A stretch of 64,000 nucleotides of DNA from Marinoscillum sp040222955 (lineage in GTDB: Bacteria; Bacteroidota; Bacteroidia; Cytophagales; Cyclobacteriaceae), in assembly GCF_040222955.1 (NCBI RefSeq), contig NZ_JAVKCA010000022.1, forward strand, positions 1 through 64,000, in the 5' to 3' direction. The notes beneath the pieces were generated by a model. That model made no database searches and was not told the DNA's origin. It worked only from the letters and a program-made list of their open reading frames with translations. Shown here piece by piece: positions 53,577-62,381 of the stretch; position 1 is the stretch's first letter; the number at the start of each line of letters is the position of its first letter. The position numbers were made by a program, and so were the translations under genes.

Positions 53577-55997
53577 ATGAAAAAACTATTTGTCCTCACC
53601 ATTTGTCTGCTCCAAACTACGGTACATTTTGCACAATCTTCCGAAACGCTGGTGGTGGAGCAGCTTTCCGAATTTTTGGAATTCAGACCCCAGGAAAAAG
53701 TCTTTTTACATACCAACAAACAAATCCTCTCTGCCGGAGAGACGCTCTGGTTCAAAGCTTACCTGACAGATGCCAACACCCACAAAGCCAGCAAGCTGAG
53801 CAAAGTGCTCAATGTAGAGCTCATAGACCAGAATCAGCAAATGTTATATTCCCGCATTCTCAAATTGGAAAATGGCAGCGGATTTGCCGAAATAGATCTC
53901 AGTGACTCGCTGCCCGATGGAGATTATTTTCTCAAAGCATATACCAACTATATGCTCAATTTTGATAGGTCCCTCCTCTACACACAACCCCTCAAAATCA
54001 TCAACAAATGGGTGGCTTACCCAAAAACTGAAGCTCCATCTGCCGGTTTTGATGTGCAGTTTTTTCCAGAAAGTGGGGATTTTGTCAATGGGTTGATCAC
54101 CTCCGTGGGATTCAAGGCTATTGACGAAAAGGGACTTGGCGTAAGCATCTCAGGGGAGATCGTGGATGATCAGGCCAACAAAATCACTGATTTTCAAAGT
54201 CAGTTTGCAGGCATGGGCTCCTTTAAACTGATCCCGACAACCGGGCGAACGTACACGGCGCGAATCTCCTACAAGGGTTCTTCTTTCGAATTTCCACTTC
54301 CAAAAGTACTCCCAAATGGTGCCATTATTCAGGTAACACCAGCTTTGGAGAAGATGACCATCAAGGTTCTGACAAAAGACTATCCTCTGGACAATCATTT
54401 CCTGCTCGGATACCAGCGTGGCAAAGCTTTCATGCTCCTAAAACCGGATCCTTCCAACAGCTACATGTACTCTGCCTTTTCTACCACTGACCTCCCTTCA
54501 GGCATGGTTAATTTCACACTGTTCAACCCGGAAGGTGTCGCCATAGCAGAGCGCCTCTCATTTGTCATGAGCCAAGATGACCCCACTTTGAGCATCGAAA
54601 ACCCTGAAAAAAACACCAATCGGAGTAAAACCAGCGTCTCCCTGTCCATAGATCATCAGGGGAAGGATGCGCTGGCTGACCTGTCAGTCTCAGTATTCAG
54701 GGCTTCCCTGGATCAGCCCATGAAAAACAACATTCAAACTCACCTCCTCCTATCATCAGACCTCAAAGGGCATATAGAAATGCCCCAGTACTATTTTCAA
54801 GATGTGGACATGCAGAAAGTGGAAGCACTCAATAACCTGTTGCTGACCCAGGGGTGGAGACGTTTTAAATGGCCCGATGTGATGGACAAGGATCTACCCG
54901 AAATCAACCATTTCCTGGAGCAACACCAGAGCATCAGCGGACAACTCTTTAAGTATTACAACCGACAACACTCTGCCCCAGGTGAAGTCAGTCTGACGGT
55001 ACTCGAAAACCCGTTGATCAACGCCACGGTGGAAACTGACGCGGATGGTAAGTTTCAGTTTGCCGGCCTGGATTTTCAGGATACCGTCACCATCATCCTG
55101 CAGGCACAAAAACCGGGGAAAAAAGCCAAAAAAGATCCTACCAAAGAAAAAAATGACGCCTTCTATATACGAGTGGATAAAAAAGCCATTCCACCTGTGG
55201 TCACTCCTCTGGTTCCAATGCGCACGGCAGAAATCGACAATGCCATCGCAGATGCAGAGGCCCAGATGAATAAAATAAGGGAGATTGAAGCGGCCTTTTC
55301 TGAAGGTGGTGCCATCATGCTGGATGCCTTTGAGTTCAAATCAACCAAAAATCCTTATGACGATCCGGTAAGCAGCCGAGCGCTGATGTACAATAACCCC
55401 ACCACGAGGGTAGAGTTGGATTCTATGCCTGTAGACCCGCGCCTGGGTGCCGCCACCATGGCTGACGTCTTCAATGCCCTTCAGATCCCTGGATTCAACA
55501 CGACCACCACGCAAAGCCGCGGTGCCTCCACGATTTCGGGAAGTAATACCGTAGCCTTTTTCTATGATGGCATGCAGGTGGACCAGGCGTTCGTTATGCA
55601 GGACCTTTCTCCCAGTGATGTTGGGTCCATTGATTACTTCACAGGCGCCAAAGCCTCCATATTCGGAGCTGTAGGAGCCAGCGGAGTGATCGCAATATAT
55701 CCACGAAGTGATCGCTCCTACGCCAATCTGGACGTGGTGGGGATTGCTAACTTCAAACTACCGGGATATTATCAGCCACGGGAATTTTATAGTCCCAACT
55801 ATGACGTAACAACTGAAGAAAAACCCGATTACAGAGCCACACTGTACTGGAACCCTGCCATCCAAACCGATCAGCATGGGGCTGCTACTTTTAGTTTTTT
55901 CACCTCAGATGAAGATGCCGAATACCTGATAGAGGTACAGGGCCTTACCTCTGATGGTAATCCTGTTTTCGAGCAGAGCTATATGATCGTGGAGTAG
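53577..55997 (+). CDS. MG2-domain protein with TonB-plug domain
   Basis: An 806-residue exported protein, with signal peptide from the Met at 53577 (MKKLFVLTICLLQTTVHFAQ), which I prefer over a start 33 bases upstream. A macroglobulin MG2-like domain follows (VFLHTNKQILSAGETLWFKA). A Cna-like and then TonB-dependent-receptor plug-like domain lies at about 570-720 (DVFNALQIPGF, TISGSNTVAFFYDGMQV, ASIFGAVGASGVIAIYPR). It has no full barrel, so it is not itself a receptor channel. The family is common in Bacteroidota and of unknown role. It heads the envelope-gene series to 58667. Confidence 0.82.
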   Translation: MKKLFVLTICLLQTTVHFAQSSETLVVEQLSEFLEFRPQEKVFLHTNKQILSAGETLWFKAYLTDANTHKASKLSKVLNVELIDQNQQMLYSRILKLENGSGFAEIDLSDSLPDGDYFLKAYTNYMLNFDRSLLYTQPLKIINKWVAYPKTEAPSAGFDVQFFPESGDFVNGLITSVGFKAIDEKGLGVSISGEIVDDQANKITDFQSQFAGMGSFKLIPTTGRTYTARISYKGSSFEFPLPKVLPNGAIIQVTPALEKMTIKVLTKDYPLDNHFLLGYQRGKAFMLLKPDPSNSYMYSAFSTTDLPSGMVNFTLFNPEGVAIAERLSFVMSQDDPTLSIENPEKNTNRSKTSVSLSIDHQGKDALADLSVSVFRASLDQPMKNNIQTHLLLSSDLKGHIEMPQYYFQDVDMQKVEALNNLLLTQGWRRFKWPDVMDKDLPEINHFLEQHQSISGQLFKYYNRQHSAPGEVSLTVLENPLINATVETDADGKFQFAGLDFQDTVTIILQAQKPGKKAKKDPTKEKNDAFYIRVDKKAIPPVVTPLVPMRTAEIDNAIADAEAQMNKIREIEAAFSEGGAIMLDAFEFKSTKNPYDDPVSSRALMYNNPTTRVELDSMPVDPRLGAATMADVFNALQIPGFNTTTTQSRGASTISGSNTVAFFYDGMQVDQAFVMQDLSPSDVGSIDYFTGAKASIFGAVGASGVIAIYPRSDRSYANLDVVGIANFKLPGYYQPREFYSPNYDVTTEEKPDYRATLYWNPAIQTDQHGAATFSFFTSDEDAEYLIEVQGLTSDGNPVFEQSYMIVE

Positions 55998-56061
55998 GTT
56001 TGGAAATGTTAAAAAATCATAATTCCGGTCTCCTGTCATCTTTTTAACAGACCTTTGGGCT

Positions 56062-56826
56062 GTGAAGCCGATCTATTTGTTTCTGATTCTTTTTACATCC
56101 GTGACACTGACGGCCGTGGCGCAGGACGAACACCCTGTCATTGGGGTACTGGTGGACTCGGCCACCCGCGAACCTGTGCAGTTTGCACATGTCACCAACC
56201 ACTCCACCAATCAGCTCACCGTCACCAATGCCCAGGGGCGCTTCCGTATTCCGGCCAGCGTAGGGGATACCCTTGTATTCTCCATTGTGGGATATCAAAC
56301 ACTCGGCTGGATTGCCAGGCAGGAGTGGCTGGACGAGGAAATTAGCCTTGCCCTTCCACAGGACACCCTTTTGCTAAGTGACGTCATCGTCCAGAACATT
56401 CCCACGGAAGAAATATTCAAGCGAAGGATACTCAACTACCAGCCCGAAGACACCTCCTTTTGGTACCATGGGATGCCGTTACCAGTCGCCAGGGAAGATC
56501 CCATGCTCAATGAAAAGACCATCAAAAATCCACTCTATATGGCTACGCACCCCCTCTCTGCCATGTACTACAATTTCAGCAAGCAGGAAAAGGAGAAACG
56601 CAAATATCATCGGGTGATCCAAAATGAACATAGAGAGCAACGTGTCTATGCCAAATTTTCCAGAGAATGGGTACATGAAGTCACAGCACTCGAAGGCAAC
56701 GAACTCACCGATTTCATTTTTTACTGTGACTACTCCCTGGATTATCTGGACAAAACGCCACTTTACCTGATTCGGGAAGATCTGCTGGCCAAGCTCACGG
56801 AATTTAAGCGTGACCAGCGAGGCTAA
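56062..56826 (+). CDS. Secreted carboxypeptidase-regulatory-like domain protein
   Basis: A 254-residue exported protein with GTG start (signal ending TAVAQ). The CarboxypepD_reg-like domain is at about 25-95 (VIGVLVDSATREPVQFAHVT, NAQGRFRIPASVGDTLVFSI). The C-terminal half is helical and basic. The junction (DVIVQNIPTEEIFKRRIL) resembles that of the protein at 28127-28756. Unknown function, likely periplasmic or outer membrane. Confidence 0.7.
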   Translation: MKPIYLFLILFTSVTLTAVAQDEHPVIGVLVDSATREPVQFAHVTNHSTNQLTVTNAQGRFRIPASVGDTLVFSIVGYQTLGWIARQEWLDEEISLALPQDTLLLSDVIVQNIPTEEIFKRRILNYQPEDTSFWYHGMPLPVAREDPMLNEKTIKNPLYMATHPLSAMYYNFSKQEKEKRKYHRVIQNEHREQRVYAKFSREWVHEVTALEGNELTDFIFYCDYSLDYLDKTPLYLIREDLLAKLTEFKRDQRG

Positions 56827-56898
56827 AATTTCCTGAGGTCAGATTTTTATGTCACTGCGATTATTCATTATCTTTCAAGTTGGATTCTCGCCAATATC

Positions 56899-57426
56899 GT
56901 GAAAAGACTTATTGCCATCGGCTTTCTTACACTCTTTCTACTCTACCATATAGGGTATCTGGGCTACTATTGGTATAGCATGAAGCAGATCAATGAAGAG
57001 TGGCTGGTGCGGGTGGATGTGACGCCTGATATGAAGCACATTTCTATCCCCATCACCCTGCCATATTGGTCTGATCAATCAGAATACCGTCCATCCCATG
57101 GTACCATCACCATTGATGGCAAGCAATACAGAGCCGTCCTTGAAAAATATTCTCAGGACGCCCTACACCTGATTGTCGCAGAAGATCATGCCGTCAGAGC
57201 GCTCAACCAATCCATTTCGGATTGGATAAAAATGATGAATACCTCCGACTCGGAGCATTCAGGAAAAGTGAATTTGCTCAAGACCATCGCCAAAGATTAT
57301 CTCGCTGATGCCCATGACCTGCTTCCCGAAAAACTTTTTAAACTAACCGAAACGCACTTTCTGAGTTTCTCTGAAATGCTCACCGAGCGCTATTCCACCA
57401 TCACCACCCCACCCCCTCAGGTTTAA
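56899..57426 (+). CDS. Single-pass membrane protein of unknown function
   Basis: A 175-residue protein, GTG start. A single membrane helix (about 4-25, IAIGFLTLFLLYHIGYLGYYW) precedes a soluble domain of about 145 residues with a HGTITIDGKQYRAV strand region and a helical end. No known family. It lies about 95 bases upstream of the barrel transporter and may work with it. Confidence 0.6.
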   Translation: MKRLIAIGFLTLFLLYHIGYLGYYWYSMKQINEEWLVRVDVTPDMKHISIPITLPYWSDQSEYRPSHGTITIDGKQYRAVLEKYSQDALHLIVAEDHAVRALNQSISDWIKMMNTSDSEHSGKVNLLKTIAKDYLADAHDLLPEKLFKLTETHFLSFSEMLTERYSTITTPPPQV

Positions 57427-57521
57427 GGTTCAAATGGTGTTTAATTATTTTTTTCTTTAATCGATTCGTCGACAGCACTCGCCATAGGTGAGCGTATGTA
57501 CGATGCACTAAAACCTAAACT

Positions 57522-58667
57522 ATGAAAAATTCATACCTAACCATAGCAGGTATCATATGCCTGTACCTATTATCCTACAACCAGATCCATGCACAGGGGT
57601 GCGTGGCCATACGCTCCGGATGTGGAGCCAACGTGGGCGGTGGAGCTTCCTTGCAAAAGGGCCAATGGCAAGCCGGAACCAACTTCCGATACTTCCACTC
57701 CTACAAACATTTCAGGGGCAAGCATGAAGAGACCTATCGGGTACAAGAGGGGTCAGAAGTGATCAATGACTCATTCTTCATGGACTTTCTGATCAGCTAT
57801 GCGCTCACGGATCGCCTTTCCCTCAATGCGGTGCTTCCATTTGTCCTTCATAACAGATCATCCCTGTATGAGCACGGAGGCAATCCAAGGGAAGATGACA
57901 TCTCTACTGTAGAAAATGAATTTTGGGCTGGGGACAGACACTCTACGAGCAGTGCGGGGCTGGCCGATATCCGATTGGGAATGACCTACTGGTTGCTTGA
58001 TCCCGCCAAAAACTCCGCAACGAACGCCTCCATCGGGCTGGGGATGAAATTTGCCTCTGGTGACTACCGTGCTCAGGATGAGTTTTACAACCAGGGTACA
58101 GGAAAAAATGAGACCATTCACTCAGGTGTGGATCAATCCATCCAGCCGGGAGACGGAGGCTACGGAGCCACCCTGGACCTGCAGGGCTACCATACCCTCT
58201 CCAATGGGGTAGTCATCAGTGCCAACCTCTACTACCTCTCCAATCCTCGGGAGTATTACACGCTCGAAACAAGGGGACGAAGCAGGGACTTCTCAGTGCC
58301 GGACCAATATGCCGCGCGGCTGGGTGCATTGGTCATGACTCCCGTACATGGCCTGTTTTTTTATGGAGGGGGTCGGCTGGAGGGGGTGCCCTCCAGCGAT
58401 CTGATAGGGGGTGATGAAGGCTTCAGAAGGCCCGGATATGCCATCTCTCTGGAACCAGGGCTAACCTATGGCATCAGAAATACTGCCTTCAACCTTACCG
58501 TGCCTGTGGCTATAGAGCGAAACCGAACCAGAAGTTTTTCCGACAAGGAAAGTGGTGGACACGGGGATGCTGCTTTTGCTGACTACCTGGTGAACTTCAG
58601 CTTTTCGTACAGATTTGGAAAAAGTACCCCGGTACTGGAGTCCATTCAAGCGCCAACAGGCATTTAA
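57522..58667 (+). CDS. Outer-membrane barrel protein with CVAIRSG N-terminus
   Basis: A 381-residue exported protein (signal ending NQIHAQ), followed directly by GCVAIRSGCGANVGGGASL. The body is a series of amphipathic beta strands, with a last strand ending FSFSYRFGKS, so a 12- to 16-strand outer-membrane barrel is likely. The two Cys at the mature N-terminus could form a disulfide or bind metal. It is probably a transporter or porin of unknown substrate. An inverted repeat (CTCGCC/GGTGAG) lies in the leader just upstream. Confidence 0.65.
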   Translation: MKNSYLTIAGIICLYLLSYNQIHAQGCVAIRSGCGANVGGGASLQKGQWQAGTNFRYFHSYKHFRGKHEETYRVQEGSEVINDSFFMDFLISYALTDRLSLNAVLPFVLHNRSSLYEHGGNPREDDISTVENEFWAGDRHSTSSAGLADIRLGMTYWLLDPAKNSATNASIGLGMKFASGDYRAQDEFYNQGTGKNETIHSGVDQSIQPGDGGYGATLDLQGYHTLSNGVVISANLYYLSNPREYYTLETRGRSRDFSVPDQYAARLGALVMTPVHGLFFYGGGRLEGVPSSDLIGGDEGFRRPGYAISLEPGLTYGIRNTAFNLTVPVAIERNRTRSFSDKESGGHGDAAFADYLVNFSFSYRFGKSTPVLESIQAPTGI

Positions 58668-58742
58668 CAACGACTACTTCTTTACTATTATAATAACCCA
58701 ATAAAGCCTGTTTCCGATGGATTCAGGGTTTTTCTTAGACAT

Positions 58743-58778
58743 AAAAAGGGCCTCCGATATCTATCGAAGGCCCTTTTT
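58743..58778. terminator. Bidirectional terminator
   Basis: AAAAAGGGCCT with CGAT pairs to ATCG and AGGCCCTTTTT, with one C-A mismatch, and has T and A runs on the two sides. It serves both the barrel protein gene and the minus-strand 58803-58970 gene. Confidence 0.85.
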
Positions 58779-58802
58779 CTATGGCTTATATTTTCCCAGA
58801 AC

Positions 58803-58970
58803 TTAGCTTCCGCATCCTACGCATTCAATTACCTGGTCGGCCGGTTTTACACCATCCCGGGTCATTTTCAGGTTGTGGATTTTGTCTCTGATGTCCATAT
58901 CCTGAAACATGTCGCCGGTCAGCTGGCCTTCGAGGGTTTTGATCTCGTTTTCTAGTTCTTGGTGTGTCAT
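58803..58970 (-). CDS. 55-residue protein ending CVGCGS
   Basis: A small protein of 55 residues: MTHQELENEIKTLEGQLTG start, a helical middle (DMFQDMDIRDKIHNLKM), and a tail with the Cys pair VIECVGCGS. The CxxC-like ending could bind zinc, an iron-sulfur cluster, or take part in redox chemistry. No signal or membrane segment. It is too short for standard length cut-offs but has the composition of a real gene: codon use is like its neighbours, and a terminator follows. Unknown function. Confidence 0.65.
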   Translation of the reverse strand: MTHQELENEIKTLEGQLTGDMFQDMDIRDKIHNLKMTRDGVKPADQVIECVGCGS

Positions 58971-59024
58971 GATGAGTATATTTTTTAGTTAATACAATTT
59001 AAGAATAAAAATGATTCGATGCAC

Positions 59025-59546
59025 TTAGTCTTTGATCAAAATAATCGCTTTCTGTAAAGCCAGATTATTGGGATATGTCACCTTTTGGCCTTCATCGTTT
59101 TTAATGATAATGGAAAACATGTTGAGGTCATTGACGATTCCTTCTATAGAATTGTCACCATCCACAATGCGGATCCGGTCACCGATGCGATAGGGGAAGT
59201 AAAAAAACAGCAAGATGGCCGCAGTGATATTGCTCAGGATGGACCAGGCCGCAAACAGCCCAATACCCGCCACAGTGAAGAATGACAAAAAGTAGACTGA
59301 GAGCCCCTCAAAAGAGATGTCCCAGGTCAGTCCCAGGAAAAGCAGGATAAACACCACGAGCACAAAGCGAAAGTATTTGGTGGTATAAACCACCCGTGGT
59401 GTGGATATTTCCCTTCGCTTCCCATAGCGCTTGATCAGTCTGGAGGTGACTTTGTTGAGAATGGCATAAAGCAACACCAATGCCGCCGTGATCAGGAGCT
59501 GGATGGTCAGACTATCCGTTGATTTCAGAAACTCAATAAAATTCAT
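59025..59546 (-). CDS. Small MscS-type mechanosensitive channel
   Basis: A 173-residue inner-membrane protein with three predicted helices (about 17-37, 55-75, 80-115) and then the MscS beta domain (YRIGDRIRIVDGDNSIEGIVND). It is much shorter than E. coli MscS (286), lacking most of the C-terminal alpha/beta domain. It may relieve osmotic pressure; whether it gates as a channel is not clear. Its -7 element (59552-59559) lies only 5 bases upstream of the start. Confidence 0.82.
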   Translation of the reverse strand: MNFIEFLKSTDSLTIQLLITAALVLLYAILNKVTSRLIKRYGKRREISTPRVVYTTKYFRFVLVVFILLFLGLTWDISFEGLSVYFLSFFTVAGIGLFAAWSILSNITAAILLFFYFPYRIGDRIRIVDGDNSIEGIVNDLNMFSIIIKNDEGQKVTYPNNLALQKAIILIKD

Positions 59547-59551
59547 GACTG

Positions 59552-59559
59552 CAAAAGTA
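59552..59559 (-). promoter_or_regulatory. -7 element of the MscS-type gene
   Basis: Minus-strand TACTTTTG matches TAnnTTTG and ends 5 bases before the start codon, so the transcript may be nearly leaderless. Confidence 0.35.
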
Positions 59560-59613
59560 ATTCCTGTCCTCGCAACTCCACCACTTCACCCGACATATTG
59601 AGAACAATACCTG

Positions 59614-59634
59614 ACTAAAAAATTTCGTTTTAGT
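59614..59634. promoter_or_regulatory. Inverted repeat before the TonB-like gene
   Basis: ACTAAAA and TTTTAGT are perfect 7-base inverted copies around 7 bases, 35 bases upstream of the tonB-like start. It may be an operator. Confidence 0.3.
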
Positions 59635-59668
59635 AAATACAATCTTTTCTCACTTAAACAATAGCCTC

Positions 59669-60352
59669 ATGGAACTCAAAAAAAATGCACCGTATGATCT
59701 GGAGCCGAAAACTCCCCTTTTCTTAAGCATAGGTCTGGTTATCGCTCTGCTGCTGGTCACTGCGGCCTTCGAATGGCGCGGGCAGTACGAGCCCATTGAT
59801 CTGGAATCCCGTGAACCAGTCTGGGAGCAAGCTTACATTGTCCCTAACACGGTGATACCAGCTCCCAAGCCACCGGAACCCATGCCCGTGAAAAAGCAAC
59901 AGGTAATCACCCAACCACCCATTATCGTGGAGGGTAGTGAGCTGGAGACCTATATTGAAAAGGCAGAACCCGTAGACGATATCCCTTTTGATGACATCCC
60001 GATTGAGCCTTTGCCGGAAGATGACAACAACGTGTACATGGGTGAGGTCATCGAGACGCAGGCGAGCTTTCCGGGAGGATTGACTGCATTTTATGAGTAT
60101 GTCTCCACCAATATCAATTATCCTAAAAGAGCTAAGAATATGGATGTGACCGGGACTGTCTACGTACAATTTATCATAGACAAAGACGGATCCCTGATAG
60201 AAGTAAAAACATTGAAGGGAATCGGGCTCGGCTGTGATGAAGAAGCCATCAGGGTACTAGAGAACAGCCCCAAATGGAACCCGGGCAAGCAACGTGGCAG
60301 GGCCGTAAAAGTGCGAATGGTGTTACCCATTACTTTTTCTCTGACACATTAA
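59669..60352 (+). CDS. TonB-like energy transducer
   Basis: A 227-residue protein: N-terminal cytosolic tail, one membrane helix (about 17-33), a Pro-rich spanning linker (PAPKPPEPMPVKKQQ), and the C-terminal TonB domain (about 135-225, from FYEYVSTNINYPKRAK with YVQFIIDKDGSL). It carries proton-motive energy to outer-membrane receptors. No exbB or exbD is in the window, so it uses partners encoded elsewhere. Confidence 0.88.
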   Translation: MELKKNAPYDLEPKTPLFLSIGLVIALLLVTAAFEWRGQYEPIDLESREPVWEQAYIVPNTVIPAPKPPEPMPVKKQQVITQPPIIVEGSELETYIEKAEPVDDIPFDDIPIEPLPEDDNNVYMGEVIETQASFPGGLTAFYEYVSTNINYPKRAKNMDVTGTVYVQFIIDKDGSLIEVKTLKGIGLGCDEEAIRVLENSPKWNPGKQRGRAVKVRMVLPITFSLTH

Positions 60353-60443
60353 AACTTAAAGCAATAACTACAGAACTTCATGTACAGTATGGGTTCTGTC
60401 AATCCCGACTCTAAACCTCACAAACTTTCCATAATTAAGTACG

Positions 60444-60456
60444 TATATTTGTACAA
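60444..60456 (+). promoter_or_regulatory. yefM promoter and overlapping operator
   Basis: The -7 element TATATTTG (60444-60451) overlaps the palindrome TTGTACAA (60449-60456). The core TGTACA is the sequence known to be bound by E. coli YefM. Binding here would block the promoter, giving autoregulation. Confidence 0.55.
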
Positions 60457-60472
60457 CTACGATGGGCGAAAG

Positions 60473-60730
60473 ATGATAGCAGCGAATTATTCAGAGTTTA
60501 GAGCGGGATTGAAAAAATACCTTGATCATGTTGAAGAAGACAATGAAACCTTAGTGATCAAAAGGAAAAGTGGAAAAGGCACGGTATTAATTTCTCTTGA
60601 AGAATACAACTCCATCATGGAGACCTTGCATTTACTCAGCTCCAGGAAAAATGCCGATCGGCTTTATGAGTCCATCGAACAAATGAAATCAGGTAAAACC
60701 CACAAACCAAACGCTGAACAGCTCAAGTGA
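60473..60730 (+). CDS. yefM: YefM/Phd-family antitoxin
   Basis: An 85-residue antitoxin. The Met at 60473 (MIAANYSEFRAGLKKYLD, the YefM N-terminus) is the start; a longer frame from 60380 would run through the promoter. The N-terminal DNA-binding half shows the classic TLVIKRKSGKGTVLISLEEYNSI. The C-terminal tail (SSRKNADRLYESIEQMKSGK) binds and blocks YoeB. It overlaps yoeB by 4 bases. Confidence 0.92.
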   Translation: MIAANYSEFRAGLKKYLDHVEEDNETLVIKRKSGKGTVLISLEEYNSIMETLHLLSSRKNADRLYESIEQMKSGKTHKPNAEQLK

Positions 60731-60984
60731 CTCTGGTTTTCACAGAAAATGCCTGGGAGGACTATGTCTATTGGCAAAAGGTTGACCGAAAGATGGTCAA
60801 AAAAATCAAGGACCTTATCAAAGTCATCAAAAGAACACCATTTGACGGTATTGGCAAACCTGAACCCCTCAGATATGATCTTGCCGGATATTGGTCCAGA
60901 AGGATTGATCTAGAACATCGACTTGTTTATCAGGTTAGCGGGAATGAATTACTCATTTATGCCTGTCGATATCATTATGATTGA
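60727..60984 (+). CDS. yoeB: YoeB toxin, ribosome-dependent mRNA endonuclease
   Basis: An 85-residue toxin of the RelE superfamily. GTG start overlapping the antitoxin stop (GTGA). It is very close to E. coli YoeB: WEDYVYWQKVDRKMVKKI, RTPFDGIGKPEPLRYDLAG, YWSRRIDLEHRLVYQV and ending CRYHYD. The catalytic residues expected from the family (Glu46, Arg65 and the C-terminal His-Tyr) are all present, so the toxin should be active. With yefM it forms a type II toxin-antitoxin system. Confidence 0.95.
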   Translation: MTLVFTENAWEDYVYWQKVDRKMVKKIKDLIKVIKRTPFDGIGKPEPLRYDLAGYWSRRIDLEHRLVYQVSGNELLIYACRYHYD

Positions 60985-61011
60985 TAAAAGTAAAGGTCAT
61001 TACCAACCGAT

Positions 61012-62337
61012 CTACCTGCTGACCTTCCAGCCATTCTGGTAATTGGCAGCCAGGTACTGGTTGGCTTCCGGGTTGTTCTTAAACTTTCCGGCTTCCTGAT
61101 CCCAGTAAACTTTCTCTCCGGTCTTAAAAGCAATATTCCCCATTTGTGCATTGATCGCTGCAATACTTCCCGAATCGATCGGCGTGTTCAGTAGTCCGGG
61201 ATCATTGGCTTTCATAGCGGTCACAAAATTTTGCGTATGCATGTCTAGATAATTTTCTGCATCAGGCTTTGTCACCGGAGCAATCCGACTCATTTTTTCC
61301 TCTCCTTTATTGGAGTATCCAATTGATTTTCTTTCCACGAGTACTTCCAGACCGGAGCGATCCACTACCAGCGTACCATTGTTGCCGATAAACGCGATGC
61401 CCTCACGGCGGCCGTAAGGGCCATAGTCAATACCGGTGGCGTGCTCCCATAGCATGTTAAAATCTTTATACTGATAGATGGCCTGCAAGGTATCTGGTGT
61501 TTCAGAGGCATCATCCGGATAAGCCAGCTTGCCCCCGGACGCCACCACCGAGATGGGGGCCTTTTCTTCCATGATCCAAAGGGCTATGTCTATCTCGTGC
61601 ACCCCCCAGTCGGTCATCAGTCCACCGGCATAGTCCCAAAACCACCTGAAATTGAAATGAAACCTATTTTGATTGAACGGCCTGTCAGGAGCAGGGCCGA
61701 GCCATGTTTTGTAGTCTACACCCTCCGGCACTGGTCCATCCGGCACTACCGGAATGGCGCCCATCCAGCCCTGATAGGCCCAGGTTTTGACCACCCTGAT
61801 CTTACCCAGAACACCCGACTGCACAATTTCTCTGGCCTTGCGATAATGTGGGCCACTCCTCTGCCACTGACCCGTCTGGACCACCTTGCCTGTATCCCTG
61901 GCAGCATCTACCATGATTCCGCATTCCTCCACCGTATTGGCCACTGGCTTCTCCACATACACGTGCTTGCCCGCCCGCACGGCATCTACCATTTGCTTGC
62001 AATGCCAGTGATCAGGAGTACCTATCACTACTGCATCTATTTGTTTATCATTCAGGAGTTTGCGATAGTCACCATACTGTTTGGGCTTATTGGTCCTCAA
62101 TTGCTGGTAATCCATCAGCCTCTTGGCAATCACCCCCTGATCGACATCACATATCCCCACCAGGTCCACATCCGGCATTTTGAGCATGGAGTTGGTATCT
62201 GCCCAGCCCATGCCATTGCAGCCAATTACTCCAATATTGATTTTACTATTCTGATTCATCCCTCCTTTGAGAATATTGGGGAAAGAAAGGGCTCCGGCAG
62301 CCAATACAGAGTTTTTGACAAATGTGCGTCGCTTCAT
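61012..62337 (-). CDS. Gfo/Idh/MocA-family oxidoreductase with Tat-type signal
   Basis: A 441-residue NAD(P)-binding protein. The N-terminus (MKRRTFVKNSVLAAGALSFP) resembles a Tat signal (paired Arg at 3-4), so it is likely exported folded. The Rossmann motif is INIGVIGCNGMGWADTN (about 33-49), followed by HVYVEKPVANTVEE with the conserved Lys of the EKP motif. The family acts on sugars and polyols; many Bacteroidota secreted members have unknown glycoside or inositol substrates. Single-gene unit. Confidence 0.85.
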   Translation of the reverse strand: MKRRTFVKNSVLAAGALSFPNILKGGMNQNSKINIGVIGCNGMGWADTNSMLKMPDVDLVGICDVDQGVIAKRLMDYQQLRTNKPKQYGDYRKLLNDKQIDAVVIGTPDHWHCKQMVDAVRAGKHVYVEKPVANTVEECGIMVDAARDTGKVVQTGQWQRSGPHYRKAREIVQSGVLGKIRVVKTWAYQGWMGAIPVVPDGPVPEGVDYKTWLGPAPDRPFNQNRFHFNFRWFWDYAGGLMTDWGVHEIDIALWIMEEKAPISVVASGGKLAYPDDASETPDTLQAIYQYKDFNMLWEHATGIDYGPYGRREGIAFIGNNGTLVVDRSGLEVLVERKSIGYSNKGEEKMSRIAPVTKPDAENYLDMHTQNFVTAMKANDPGLLNTPIDSGSIAAINAQMGNIAFKTGEKVYWDQEAGKFKNNPEANQYLAANYQNGWKVSR

Positions 62338-62381
62338 GGGTTTGGGTTAAATCATTAAGAAATCAATTTCGACTTCTTAAT

